NCBI GenBank assembly: GCA_022824105.1
Contig: JAJEAZ010000309.1
Location: 1-35,152 of the forward strand
Direction of reading: 5' to 3'
From: Alphaproteobacteria bacterium
Lineage (GTDB): Bacteria; Pseudomonadota; Alphaproteobacteria; Bin95
Length of the DNA stretch: 35,152 nucleotides
Shown here: positions 15,367 through 23,565 of the stretch, piece after piece
Layout of the letters: each line of letters starts with the position of its first letter
Numbering within the stretch: the first letter of the stretch is position 1
Notes under the pieces: generated by a model
Database searches by the model: none
Seen by the model: only the letters and a program-made list of their open reading frames with translations
Told to the model about the DNA's origin: nothing
Translations under genes and position numbers: made by a program

Positions 15367-16284
15367 GTGTTCGAGACCTGGATTCAGCAACTGGTTAACG
15401 GCCTCACCATCGGGGGGATGTATACCCTGGTGGCCGTGGGCTTCACGCTCTTCTTCGGGGTCCTGAAGCTGATCAACTTCGCCCACGGCGAGGTTTTCAT
15501 GCTGGGCGGATTCACGGGGCTTGTCGTCGCCTGGCTGGCGGAGGACCTGGGCCTTCAGAGCGGGCTCCTGATCATCTTCCTGATGTTCGTCATTTCCATG
15601 GGCGTCTGCGCCGTTATCGGCGCGCTCATGGAGCGCTTCGCCTACCGCCCCGTGCGCGGCATGCCGGTGCTGATCATGCTGGTCACGTCGCTCGCGGTGG
15701 GCATCGTCGTCCGCGAGGCGGTCAAGGAATTCTTCCCGGAAGGCGCCAACCCCCACGCCTTCTATTCGCCCTTCAAATACGACAGCTTCCAACTCGGCTC
15801 GGTGGTCCTCGACTACACGCAAATCGGGCTGATTCTCTCGTCCATCGTCCTCGTCTACGGGGTTTACCTGCTGGTTGCCAAGACCTGGGTCGGTCGCGCC
15901 ATGCGGGCGACGTCGGAGGACCTCGACGCGGCGCGGATGATGGGAATCGACGTGGACATCGTCATCCGCAACACATTTTTCCTCGGCTCTGCGCTGGGCG
16001 GCGTGGCCGGGGTCATGAACGGCCTCCTGTATCTTTCCATCCGTTTCGACATGGGATGGGTGATGGCCATCAAGGGGTTTACCGCCGCCGTCGTGGGCGG
16101 CCTCGGCAACATCTACGGCGCCATGTTCGGCGGCTACATCGTCGCCGCCGTGGAGGTTTTGGTGGTGGCGTTGATCCCGGAGGGCTCGCGCTACAAGGAC
16201 GTCTTCGTGTTCCTGCTCCTGATCGTGGTCCTGGTGTTCCGCCCCTCGGGCCTCCTGCGGGCGCCGGAAAAGAAAATGGGTTGA
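15367..16284 (+). CDS. livH: Branched-chain-type ABC transporter permease LivH
   Basis: A 305-residue integral membrane protein with the LivH signature. It has an N-terminal N-G-L-T-I-G-G-M-Y-T-L-V-A-V-G helix and then K-L-I-N-F-A-H-G-E-V-F-M-L-G. It ends with the E-A-A-type loop region G-L-G-N-I-Y-G-A-M-F-G-G. Translation starts at a GTG (15367), which is needed to keep the first conserved helix. The site upstream is weak, so translation may be low. It lies 160 bases after livK, beyond a strong hairpin, and 18 bases before livM. Confidence 0.94.
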   Translation: MFETWIQQLVNGLTIGGMYTLVAVGFTLFFGVLKLINFAHGEVFMLGGFTGLVVAWLAEDLGLQSGLLIIFLMFVISMGVCAVIGALMERFAYRPVRGMPVLIMLVTSLAVGIVVREAVKEFFPEGANPHAFYSPFKYDSFQLGSVVLDYTQIGLILSSIVLVYGVYLLVAKTWVGRAMRATSEDLDAARMMGIDVDIVIRNTFFLGSALGGVAGVMNGLLYLSIRFDMGWVMAIKGFTAAVVGGLGNIYGAMFGGYIVAAVEVLVVALIPEGSRYKDVFVFLLLIVVLVFRPSGLLRAPEKKMG

Positions 16285-16302
16285 GGCAAGGGAGCCGGCG
16301 CG

Positions 16303-17589
16303 GTGCCCGAAGTCGATTTCATAGATACCCAGGTCGCCCGCGAGGACACGCGAAGCCTGGTGGAAAAGTCCAGGGACCGGCTGATTCTGGGCGGCTGCCA
16401 GGTGGCTTTGTTCGCCGCCTTCCTCGTCGGCATCGCCCTGGAGGACACGATCCTGGTGACGGGCTTCCTGCTGCTCCTGATCGCCGGCGCCATCGGCTGG
16501 GGCCGCATGCCGAAGCTCAACCGGTGGGCCGGAGCACGCCTGGCGAAGGACAAGCGTTTCGCCCGGCTTGTCCTGATCGCGCTGCTGGCGGTGTTTCCTT
16601 TCGTTTTCCTCGACAACCCCTATCTGATTCACCTGGGCGCGCTTGCCGCCATCTTCGCCATCATGGCCCTGGGACTCAACATCACGCTCGGCTTCTGCGG
16701 CCTGCTGGACGTTGGTTTCGCCGTCTACTTCGCGGCCGGCGCCTATATGAGTTCGCAGCTCGCGGTGATGTTCGACGTAAGCTTCTGGATCGGGCTTCCG
16801 CTGGGCGGGCTCACGGCCGCCTTTTTCGGGTTCCTGGTCGCCTGGCCTGCGCTTCGGGTGAGCGACCACTATCTCGCGCTGGTGACGCTCGGCTACGGGC
16901 TGATCATGAACCTCCTGCACCGCAACTTTACTTTCCTCACCCACGGCACCGACGGGGTCATCAACATCCCGCCGCCCTCCATCTTCGGCTGGGACTTCGT
17001 CACTCCCATCGAGATCGGCGACCTGGAACTGCCGTTCCAGATGAACTTCTACTTCCTGGCCCTGATCATCGCGGTGCTGACCATCTTCGTCAGCATCCGG
17101 CTGCGGGATTCCAACCTGGGCCGGCAGTGGGAGGCCATCCGCGAGGACGAGGTCGCCGCCCGGTGCTTCGGGGTCAATGTGCGGCGGCTCAAGATCATCG
17201 CCTTTTCCACCGGCGCCTTCTTCGGCGGCATCGGCGGCGCCGTGTTCGCCCACATGATCGGTTTCGTCCATCCGGACAATTTCGTGCTGCTGACCTCGAT
17301 CATGATCCTGGCCATGGTCATCATCGGCGGCATGGGCAACATCGCCGGCGTGGTCGTCGGCGCCGTTGCCCTGACCCTGATTCCGGAGCGTCTGCGCGAG
17401 TTCGAGGACCTGCGCATGCTGCTGTTCGGCGGCGCCCTGGTGCTGATCATGATCTACCGGCCCCAGGGCCTGTTCCCCAACTCGCGCCGGCGCCGCGAAC
17501 TGCAGGCCGAGAAGATCAATACGCTGATCGCCCAGTCCGGACGCGACGACGCCGAAGCCCCGGGCCTGCCGGACGAAGTGAAGGTGTAA
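16303..17589 (+). CDS. livM: Branched-chain-type ABC transporter permease LivM
   Basis: This 428-residue second permease subunit starts at a GTG preceded by AAGGGAG. After an N-terminal extension of about 95 residues with two extra hydrophobic segments come the LivM marks: A-L-G-L-N-I-T-L-G-F-C-G-L-L-D-V-G, the loop R-E-D-E-V-A-A-R-C-F-G-V-N, and I-I-G-G-M-G-N-I-A-G-V near the end. The transporter pore is expected to be a LivH-LivM dimer. The charged N-terminus (D-T-Q-V-A-R-E-D-T) is cytoplasmic. The extension resembles the longer LivM proteins of proteobacteria. Confidence 0.94.
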   Translation: MPEVDFIDTQVAREDTRSLVEKSRDRLILGGCQVALFAAFLVGIALEDTILVTGFLLLLIAGAIGWGRMPKLNRWAGARLAKDKRFARLVLIALLAVFPFVFLDNPYLIHLGALAAIFAIMALGLNITLGFCGLLDVGFAVYFAAGAYMSSQLAVMFDVSFWIGLPLGGLTAAFFGFLVAWPALRVSDHYLALVTLGYGLIMNLLHRNFTFLTHGTDGVINIPPPSIFGWDFVTPIEIGDLELPFQMNFYFLALIIAVLTIFVSIRLRDSNLGRQWEAIREDEVAARCFGVNVRRLKIIAFSTGAFFGGIGGAVFAHMIGFVHPDNFVLLTSIMILAMVIIGGMGNIAGVVVGAVALTLIPERLREFEDLRMLLFGGALVLIMIYRPQGLFPNSRRRRELQAEKINTLIAQSGRDDAEAPGLPDEVKV

Positions 17590-17608
17590 GGCGGCGGAGC
17601 GGATCGGC

Positions 17609-18412
17609 ATGGCTGCAGACGATACCGCTGCGATCATCCTTGCCAGCGAGTCCCTGACCAAGAATTTCGGCGGCGTCCTGGCGGTCAACGATCTCAGCCT
17701 GGAGGTCCGGGAAGGCGAGATCACCGCCATCATCGGGCCCAACGGCTCGGGCAAGACGACCTTCTTCAACCTGATCATGCATCTCTACGACGCGACCTCG
17801 GGGCAGATCCTGTTCGGCGGCGAGCGCCGCAACCTGCTCGACCTGCCGACCCACGAGATCAACGCCCAGGGCCTGGCCCGGACCTTTCAGACGCTGCGCC
17901 TGTTCCCCAACCTGACGGTGCTGGAAAATGTGCTGGTGGCCATGAGTTCCCGCGTCAACGCAGGGTTCTTCTCGGCGCTGGCAAAACCCAAATCGCTGCG
18001 CCGGCAGGACAAGGGCGCCGAGGAGGCGGCCCTCGAGACGCTCTCGATGTTCGGGGCGCGGCTCATCAGCATGTGCAACGAGCCGGCCTCGTCGCTCTCC
18101 TACGCCAATCGCCGGCGCCTGGAGATCGCCCGCTGCGTCGCCTCGCGACCGAAGTTGATCCTGCTCGACGAGCCCGTGGCCGGCATGAACCCGACCGAGA
18201 CGCGCGGCGTCATCGAGGACATCCAGCGCATTCACGAAAAGGGCCACACGGTGCTGCTGATCGAGCACGACATGAAACTGGTGGAAGGCGTGGCGCACCG
18301 GGTCTTCGCATTCGACCACGGCACCAAGATCGCCGAGGGCACGTTCCGCGAGGTTTCGACCCACCCCGCCGTCATCGAGGCCTATCTCGGCAAGCGGGCC
18401 GTCAGGCACTGA
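17609..18412 (+). CDS. livG: Branched-chain-type ABC transporter ATPase LivG
   Basis: The 267-residue ATPase has Walker A G-P-N-G-S-G-K-T (43-50), Walker B L-I-L-L-D-E-P and an H-loop in L-L-I-E-H-D-M. Its signature is S-L-S-Y-A-N-R-R-R-L-E-I-A-R, where LivG proteins normally have L-P-Y-G-x-Q-R-R. Having N where G is usual makes the signature slightly atypical. It starts 19 bases after livM. It ends in a convergent arrangement with the hydrolase gene, so the operon stops here and does not run directly into livF. Confidence 0.94.
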   Translation: MAADDTAAIILASESLTKNFGGVLAVNDLSLEVREGEITAIIGPNGSGKTTFFNLIMHLYDATSGQILFGGERRNLLDLPTHEINAQGLARTFQTLRLFPNLTVLENVLVAMSSRVNAGFFSALAKPKSLRRQDKGAEEAALETLSMFGARLISMCNEPASSLSYANRRRLEIARCVASRPKLILLDEPVAGMNPTETRGVIEDIQRIHEKGHTVLLIEHDMKLVEGVAHRVFAFDHGTKIAEGTFREVSTHPAVIEAYLGKRAVRH

Positions 18413-18442
18413 CGCAGGATATTCGTCGCCACTTCCCGCCTG

Positions 18443-18462
18443 CCGCGCGTCCGGCCGCGCGG
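18443..18462. terminator. GC hairpin in the convergent livG/hydrolase gap
   Basis: CCGCGCG (18443-18449) and CGCGCGG (18456-18462) form a perfect 7-bp stem with a 6-base loop in a 52-base convergent gap. There is no U-tract, so bidirectional termination or RNA end protection is inferred from position. Confidence 0.4.
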
Positions 18463-18464
18463 CC

Positions 18465-19229
18465 TCAGCCGGCGTGCCGGTTCATGAAGTCTTCCATCAG
18501 GGTCTGCAGCCGGATCGGCATCTCCTGCATCGGGCAGTGGCCGCAATCCATCATCACCAGCTCGATATTCTTGTGCCACTTGAGGAAGGTGTTGCGCATG
18601 TCGTCTTCCAGGAAATTCGGCTGGTCGTAGCGGCAGCCGATGACCAGGAACGGTACGGCGTGGGCCCCGGCCTCGTCGGAGAAATCGTGCAGGGTCCACA
18701 TGTCGAGATAGCCGCGCGCGGCCTCGGGCGTGCGGGTCTCGCGGGCCAGACGCAGCTTCACGTCCTGCCATTGGCGGGACAGCTGCCCGCCGGTGATGCG
18801 GTCGGCCAGCTCCCGCGCCTTGTCGTCGTTTGTGATGACATCGACGAAGAACTGGCGCTCCTCTTCACTCATCTTGATGCCGGCCGCCGAAACGGGGCCG
18901 ACGGCGACGACGCTCTTGATGCGCTCCGGCGCGTCGATGGCCAGGCGCTCGACCACCATGCCGGTCATGGAGAACCCGACCAGATGGAACCTGTCGTAGC
19001 CCAGGTGGTCGGCCAGCGCGAGGGTGTCGGCGGCGCCCTCCACCTCGTTGTATTCGCCTTTCTGGTCCAGGGACTCGCCGTAGCCCCGCAGGTCGGTCAG
19101 GACGTAGGTGAAGCGCTCGGTATCGAGATAGGGGAGCGTCGGGTCCCAGCTCTCCGCGCTGGCCAGCCAGTCGTTGTACAGAAAGGCCTTCTCGGGGCCG
19201 TCTCCGTGAATGCGATGTCCAAGTACCAT
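18465..19229 (-). CDS. Alpha/beta hydrolase
   Basis: A 254-residue alpha/beta-hydrolase-fold enzyme. The triad is readable: nucleophile S87 in G-F-S-M-T-G, acid D202 in C-R-Y-D-Q-P and H231 in C-G-H-C-P-M-Q-E. The oxyanion region near L-Y-N-D-W-L-A departs from the usual H-G-x-P. Enzymes like this cut esters, lactones or C-C bonds of ring-cleavage products. Lying inside the split transporter locus but on the other strand, it may act on the imported compound. GAGGGAGGAG is just upstream of the ATG. Confidence 0.92.
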   Translation of the reverse strand: MVLGHRIHGDGPEKAFLYNDWLASAESWDPTLPYLDTERFTYVLTDLRGYGESLDQKGEYNEVEGAADTLALADHLGYDRFHLVGFSMTGMVVERLAIDAPERIKSVVAVGPVSAAGIKMSEEERQFFVDVITNDDKARELADRITGGQLSRQWQDVKLRLARETRTPEAARGYLDMWTLHDFSDEAGAHAVPFLVIGCRYDQPNFLEDDMRNTFLKWHKNIELVMMDCGHCPMQEMPIRLQTLMEDFMNRHAG

Positions 19230-19307
19230 GGTCTCCTCCCTCGTTCGCGCCCCGGTCCACGGGCGAGCATCGCTGGCCGAAGGTGCAAACTACTTCAGAA
19301 TTACGGG

Positions 19308-19328
19308 TTACGCTTCCGAATAGCGTAA
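19308..19328. promoter_or_regulatory. Inverted repeat upstream of the hydrolase gene
   Basis: TTACGC (19308-19313) and GCGTAA (19323-19328) form a perfect inverted repeat with a 9-base spacer, and ATTACG/CGTAAT words surround it. It lies about 80-100 bases before the hydrolase start, where an operator would be expected. It also lies just after the VOC gene, so a weak hairpin terminator for that gene is an alternative. Confidence 0.4.
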
Positions 19329-19335
19329 TCGCACT

Positions 19336-19764
19336 CTATCCGGATAGGTCAATGTCCGCCCCCTCGTCCGCCGGGTAGTTCAACTCGATGAGAACGCCGT
19401 TCGGGTCGTGGACGAAGATCTGGTGCAGGTTGACGTCCGGCACCTTGCGGTGGCGGGCCGGAACGCCGTGTTTCGCCAGCGTTTCGACCATGTCCTGCAG
19501 GCCCGTGGCCTCGAAAGCGATGTGGTCGATCGGGCCTGTGGCAGCGTCTGCGGAGCCGTCGCGGACATGATCGACCTTGTCGAGATAGTCCCTGTGATCG
19601 GCCAGGTGGACCACCGCGCGGTCGCCGAGATAAATCCAGTGGCCGGCGAAATCGAAGGGCGGCCGGAAGCCCTCTTCCAGACCCAGGACATCGACGTAAA
19701 ATTTGCGGGTCGCCTCGAGATCGTCGGCGGCCACGAGAAAATGGTTGAGGTTCTCCAGCGGCAA
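19336..19764 (-). CDS. VOC-family (glyoxalase/dioxygenase fold) protein, TTG start
   Basis: The 142-residue protein has two beta-alpha-beta-beta-beta VOC repeats. It shows L-N-H-F-L-V-A-A-D-D-L-E-A-T-R-K-F-Y early and D-H-I-A-F-E-A in the second half. It ends D-P-N-G-V-L-I-E-L-N-Y, supplying His and Glu metal ligands. No ATG or GTG lies at the right place. A TTG at 19764 with GGAG about 12 bases upstream gives the normal N-terminus; extending to an ATG at 20103 would add 113 unrelated residues overlapping livF. The activity could be an extradiol-type dioxygenase, glyoxalase or epimerase. It points away from livF and is followed by the hydrolase gene. Confidence 0.85.
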   Translation of the reverse strand: MPLENLNHFLVAADDLEATRKFYVDVLGLEEGFRPPFDFAGHWIYLGDRAVVHLADHRDYLDKVDHVRDGSADAATGPIDHIAFEATGLQDMVETLAKHGVPARHRKVPDVNLHQIFVHDPNGVLIELNYPADEGADIDLSG

Positions 19765-20026
19765 GCTCTGTTTCTCCGCGCTGATCGTATAACGCCGGCA
19801 GTCGGTTTCCTGCCGGTATCGCGCTGTCGGGCCGGTCTCCAGGCCACCGGAGTTTCCCGGCTCCCCGCATGATGTCCCATCCGGGCGCGGGACTCCAGAG
19901 CGCAATGGCGGTCTCGGATCGTACAGTCCTGGTGCGGTCGCGCTCCGGAACGACCCGGCACTTGTGCCGGTGCGGGGCCGAGCACTATGGTTCCGGGGAG
20001 CGGAGAAGGCCACGGGAGCAGGACCG

Positions 20027-20791
20027 ATGCAGCAAAGCGCCACCGCCGCGGCAACGGAAACCGAAGCCGCGACGCCGCTGCTGAAGCTTGAGGATGTCGT
20101 CACCTACTACGGGTCCATCAGAATCCTCAAGGAGGTCAGCCTGGAGGTCTACCCGGGCGAGGTGGTGTCGCTCTTGGGCGGCAACGCCTCGGGCAAGACG
20201 ACCACAATGAAGACGATCCTCGGCCTGGTGAAGCCCGTGTCCGGCTCCGTCTGGTTCGGCGGCAAGCGCATCGACGGCCTGTCGACGGGCGAGGTGATCG
20301 CCATGGGTCTGGCGCCGGTGCCCGAGGCCCGGCGCCTGTTCCCGACCATGACAGTGCGCGAGAACCTGCTCATGGGGGCATACGTCCATCGCCGCGAGAA
20401 GAGCAACCGGACCCAGGAGGACATGGACCGGGTGCTGGAGCTGTTTCCGGCCATCCGCGAGCGCCTGGGCCAGATCGGCGGAACGCTTTCGGGCGGCGAG
20501 CAGCAGATGGTCGCCGTCGCCCGCGCCCTCATGGCGCGCCCGAAGATGATCCTGATGGACGAGCCGTCCATGGGCCTGGCGCCGGCCCTGGTGGAGACGG
20601 TCTACGAGATCATCGCCGAAATCGAGGCGACCGGCACGACCATGTTCATTGTCGAGCAGAACGCCACCATGGCGCTGTCCGTGGCCAACCGGGGATATGT
20701 GCTTCAGAACGGCCGGATCGTTATCAGCGACACGGCCGAAAACATCCTGAAGAGCGAGAATATCCGCAAGGCCTATCTCGGCGAAGTCTGA
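20027..20791 (+). CDS. livF: Branched-chain-type ABC transporter ATPase LivF, detached from its operon
   Basis: The 254-residue ATPase has Walker A G-G-N-A-S-G-K-T, signature L-S-G-G-E-Q-Q-M-V-A-V-A-R, Walker B M-I-L-M-D-E-P and the LivF-type ending F-I-V-E-Q-N-A. The ATG at 20027 is chosen over one at 19964 because GGGAGCAGGA lies just upstream and the family starts close to L-K-L-E-D-V. It would pair with LivG in the transporter, yet it lies 1.6 kb downstream of livG behind two opposite-strand genes. It must therefore have its own promoter in the 262-base gap shared with the VOC gene. The reductase gene follows 63 bases later. Confidence 0.94.
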   Translation: MQQSATAAATETEAATPLLKLEDVVTYYGSIRILKEVSLEVYPGEVVSLLGGNASGKTTTMKTILGLVKPVSGSVWFGGKRIDGLSTGEVIAMGLAPVPEARRLFPTMTVRENLLMGAYVHRREKSNRTQEDMDRVLELFPAIRERLGQIGGTLSGGEQQMVAVARALMARPKMILMDEPSMGLAPALVETVYEIIAEIEATGTTMFIVEQNATMALSVANRGYVLQNGRIVISDTAENILKSENIRKAYLGEV

Positions 20792-20854
20792 GGCGGCGGC
20801 GAGGCGGACTCGAAAGCGCCGCATCGGCAACGGCGCCGTTCCGGAGGTCCCGAG

Positions 20855-22045
20855 GTGTCCGAAAGCGCCGCGACTCCCCTGTTATTCACGCCGCTCGAAC
20901 TGCGCGGGATCGAGCTCCCCAACCGCGTCGTCATCTCGCCCATGTGCCAGTATTCGGCCACAAACGGTCTGGCCAACGACTGGCACTTCCAGCATCTGGG
21001 GCGGTTCGCCGGCGCCGGACTGGTCTTCACCGAAGCCACGGCTGTAGAGGCCCGCGGCCGCATCACCCACGGCGATCTCGGCATCTGGTCGGACGATCAC
21101 GCGGAAGCGCTGCGGCGCATTACCCGCTACCTGAAGGACAGGGGCGCGGTACCCGGCATCCAGCTGGCCCACGCCGGGCGCAAGGCCAGTTCGCGGCGGC
21201 CATGGGACGGCGGCGCGGCGCTCGACGACAGCGACGCGGCTGCAGGCGAGCCGCCTTGGGAAAGCGTGGCGCCGAGCGCCATTTCCCCGTTCGACGGCGC
21301 CCGGCCGCCCCGCGCACTGGATGCACGGGAGATCGCCGCCATCGTCGATGCCTGGGGCAGCGCGGCCTTGCGGGCGCACGAAACCGGGTTCGAGGTCGTC
21401 GAAATCCACGCGGCCCACGGGTATCTGCTACACCAGTTTCTGTCCGCCGTCTCGAACCGGCGCGACGACGCCTGGGGCGGCAGCCTCGAGAACCGTATGC
21501 GCCTTCCCCTTCGGGTGGCGGAACGGGTGCGCCGGGTCTGGCCGCGGGAAAAGCCCGTTTTCCTGCGCCTGTCGGCGAGCGACGAAGGCGACCCCAGCTG
21601 GACAATGGACGAGGTCGCGGTTTTCGTCGGCGAACTGCAGAAGCTCGGCGTCGACATCATTGACTGCTCGTCCGGCGGCATCGGAGCCCACGGCTTCGCC
21701 ATCCGCGGACGACGGGAGCCCGGTTTCCAAGTGGGTTTGGCGGAGGAGATACGCCGGCGCACCGGGGTCCGCACGATGGGCGTCGGCCTGATCACCGGAG
21801 CCCGGCAGGCCGAAGACATTCTCCGGCGCGGTCAGTGCGATCTGGTCGCCATAGGCCGCGAAGCCCTGTATGACCCTTATTGGGCGCTTCATGCAGCCCG
21901 AGAGCTGGGTGCCGACCCGGATTTCCGACTGTGGCCAAATTCGTACGGATGGTGGCTCGCCTACCGGTCTCGGACCGTCGGGACCGGTTCGGAAACGCCC
22001 CCCGCCACCTTTTCGTACCTGGAAGAAGAACGAACACACAGGTAA
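20855..22045 (+). CDS. Old-yellow-enzyme-type NADH:flavin oxidoreductase (YqjM-like)
   Basis: This 396-residue FMN barrel enzyme belongs to the YqjM/XenA-like class. It has S-P-M-C31-Q-Y33-S-A, where the cysteine tunes the flavin. H185-A-A-H188-G-Y190 gives the two histidines that bind the substrate oxygen. The H-A-G-R-K-A-S loop and R-L-S-A-S-D strand are also present. Such enzymes reduce activated C=C bonds of enones, nitro compounds or heterocycles using NAD(P)H. Translation starts at a GTG with GGAGG 7 bases upstream. It probably shares a transcript with livF, which suggests that the imported compound or a product needs reduction. Confidence 0.93.
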   Translation: MSESAATPLLFTPLELRGIELPNRVVISPMCQYSATNGLANDWHFQHLGRFAGAGLVFTEATAVEARGRITHGDLGIWSDDHAEALRRITRYLKDRGAVPGIQLAHAGRKASSRRPWDGGAALDDSDAAAGEPPWESVAPSAISPFDGARPPRALDAREIAAIVDAWGSAALRAHETGFEVVEIHAAHGYLLHQFLSAVSNRRDDAWGGSLENRMRLPLRVAERVRRVWPREKPVFLRLSASDEGDPSWTMDEVAVFVGELQKLGVDIIDCSSGGIGAHGFAIRGRREPGFQVGLAEEIRRRTGVRTMGVGLITGARQAEDILRRGQCDLVAIGREALYDPYWALHAARELGADPDFRLWPNSYGWWLAYRSRTVGTGSETPPATFSYLEEERTHR

Positions 22046-22074
22046 TTCGGTCTCGCTCGGTCCTCGGCCGAATT
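22044..22074 (+). terminator. Hairpin at the end of the reductase gene
   Basis: AATTCGG (22044-22050) and CCGAATT (22068-22074) can form a 7-bp stem with a 17-base loop containing further short pairings. It begins at the stop codon of the reductase gene. No U-tract follows. Confidence 0.35.
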
Positions 22075-22497
22075 GTTCCAGGTTTCCGTTACTCACAGTA
22101 AAACCGGGAGGGAGAATTGCCGCGGGAAGTTTCCGGCACTTCGACTCCCCAGGCTGTACCTGCGGAACGGTGCCTGTGAGGCAATTCAAGGACCAGTTCG
22201 ATTTCGGAGCGGGATGACAGGATGGGGAGACAGCACGGCCAATTGTGCTAATTCAGGCAGCGATACAATCTGCGCAACGAAAATCCCGCATAGCCATCCC
22301 GTGCTCACCCTTAACGCCCGACACATCGGAGACGAGGACGTAAATTTCTCGACTCATCTGCATTTTAGTGTGAACGAGCTGGATGTTCTCGCTTCCGTCG
22401 AATTGGTCGGCAGCGAACGGTCCATCCCGAGATCGAACAGGTTTTCACCGGGACGGATTTCGGTCTGAACCGCCGAAGAATTGCAACAATATTCTAC
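22075..22497. other. Non-coding gap left of the isolated Rieske gene
   Basis: About 420 bases with no gene I can support. Short open frames here have no ribosome binding site or family resemblance. Composition is visibly less GC-rich than the flanking operons. Confidence 0.6.
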
Positions 22498-23565
22498 TTA
22501 CCTTAGAAAACTGCCGTCTTCTTCGGCCTCCATTGCAGCGAAAAGCTTGCGGATGCCCATCACCGCCTTGTCCGCCTTGAGCGGGACTTCCGAATAGCCG
22601 TCGTCGTCGTATGCGAACATCGCCTGCTGCTTTTCGAGCGCCCAGCGATCCTCCTCCACCACCGAAGGGAACGTTTCCGAAAAGCGCTCGGCAACGGACC
22701 GCGATCCGTCTGCATGCCTGTACCAGGCCGGCGTATTGACAACCCAGTGCCACTCGACATGCTCCCGGTCGATCGGCATGTGGGTGTGATAGAGGACGTA
22801 TCCGCGGTCCTCGCCGGCGCCGAGTTTTCCGGGGGGCGCCACCCGAATCTCGACCCGGGTCAGGCCCGGATTCATCATGTGATGCGTGTGGTCGCGGTCG
22901 ACGGTTTCCAGGCCGAACCAGTCGACCATCATCGGCGGCTGTTTGTAGTTCTCCGCGTGCCGGATCGACTTGATCGTGTGATTGCCGTCGATGATCTTCT
23001 CTTCGAATCTGACGGGGAGCCGGCTGTTCGCCTCGTCGCCGATATTACCGTCGTGCAGCGGATAGAAATGCGTGATGTCCAGGAGATTCTCGATGACCAG
23101 GCGGTAGTTCGCCTTCACCCGAAGTGTATCGGAGCAGACCGTATCCCATTCTTCGCTGACGATTTCCGGCGTCCGCGGCGGCTGGCAGTTGCCGATCTTT
23201 TCCGGATTGCCCGGCCATATCCAGACCAGCCCGTCCTGCTCGATGACAGAATAAGGGCGCAGTTTCGCCCGCGCCGGGATCGGCCCGTCCGGTTGGGACG
23301 GAATTTTAACGCACGCTCCCTCGGCATCGTAGCAAAGGCCGTGATAGGCGCATTCGAGCAGACCGTTCTCCAGCAGCCGACCGGCGGACAGCGGCATACG
23401 CTTGTGCACGCAGCGGTCGTCGAAGGCGGCGACTGTTCCGTCCGCAGCGCGCCACATAACGACGGGCTTGCCGCCGATAACGCGGCCCTGCAATTCGCCG
23501 GCCGGGAACTGCGCGGCTAGCCCGGCTGCATACCATGCGTTCAGTATCAGACTGTCTGCAATCAT
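22498..23565 (-). CDS. Rieske aromatic ring-hydroxylating oxygenase, isolated gene
   Basis: The 355-residue enzyme has Rieske ligands C52-V-H54 and C72-A-Y-H75 and the catalytic iron motif D163-x2-H166-x4-H171 (N-L-L-D-I-T-H-F-Y-P-L-H). It belongs to the same broad VanA-like class as the protein at 3921-4952 but differs in much of its sequence. The ATG at 23565 follows GGGGAGG; an upstream ATG at 23598 adds 11 residues without a site. No reductase or ferredoxin partner is nearby. The gene stands alone between two non-coding stretches of lower GC, which suggests separate arrival. The residue after the last iron-ligand region is normal, so I expect it to be functional. Confidence 0.93.
   Translation of the reverse strand: MIADSLILNAWYAAGLAAQFPAGELQGRVIGGKPVVMWRAADGTVAAFDDRCVHKRMPLSAGRLLENGLLECAYHGLCYDAEGACVKIPSQPDGPIPARAKLRPYSVIEQDGLVWIWPGNPEKIGNCQPPRTPEIVSEEWDTVCSDTLRVKANYRLVIENLLDITHFYPLHDGNIGDEANSRLPVRFEEKIIDGNHTIKSIRHAENYKQPPMMVDWFGLETVDRDHTHHMMNPGLTRVEIRVAPPGKLGAGEDRGYVLYHTHMPIDREHVEWHWVVNTPAWYRHADGSRSVAERFSETFPSVVEEDRWALEKQQAMFAYDDDGYSEVPLKADKAVMGIRKLFAAMEAEEDGSFLR

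Noticed and set aside
15043-17778. Very long minus-strand open frame (911 codons) opposite livH-livM
   Set aside because: It is the complement of clear livH and livM genes. Its translation is rich in D, H, E, R and Q without any domain, as expected for the opposite strand of high-GC membrane protein genes.
19765-20103. Extension of the VOC gene to an ATG at 20103 (255 codons)
   Set aside because: The extra 113 residues have no VOC homology, overlap the start of livF and lack a ribosome binding site. A TTG at 19764 fits the family length.
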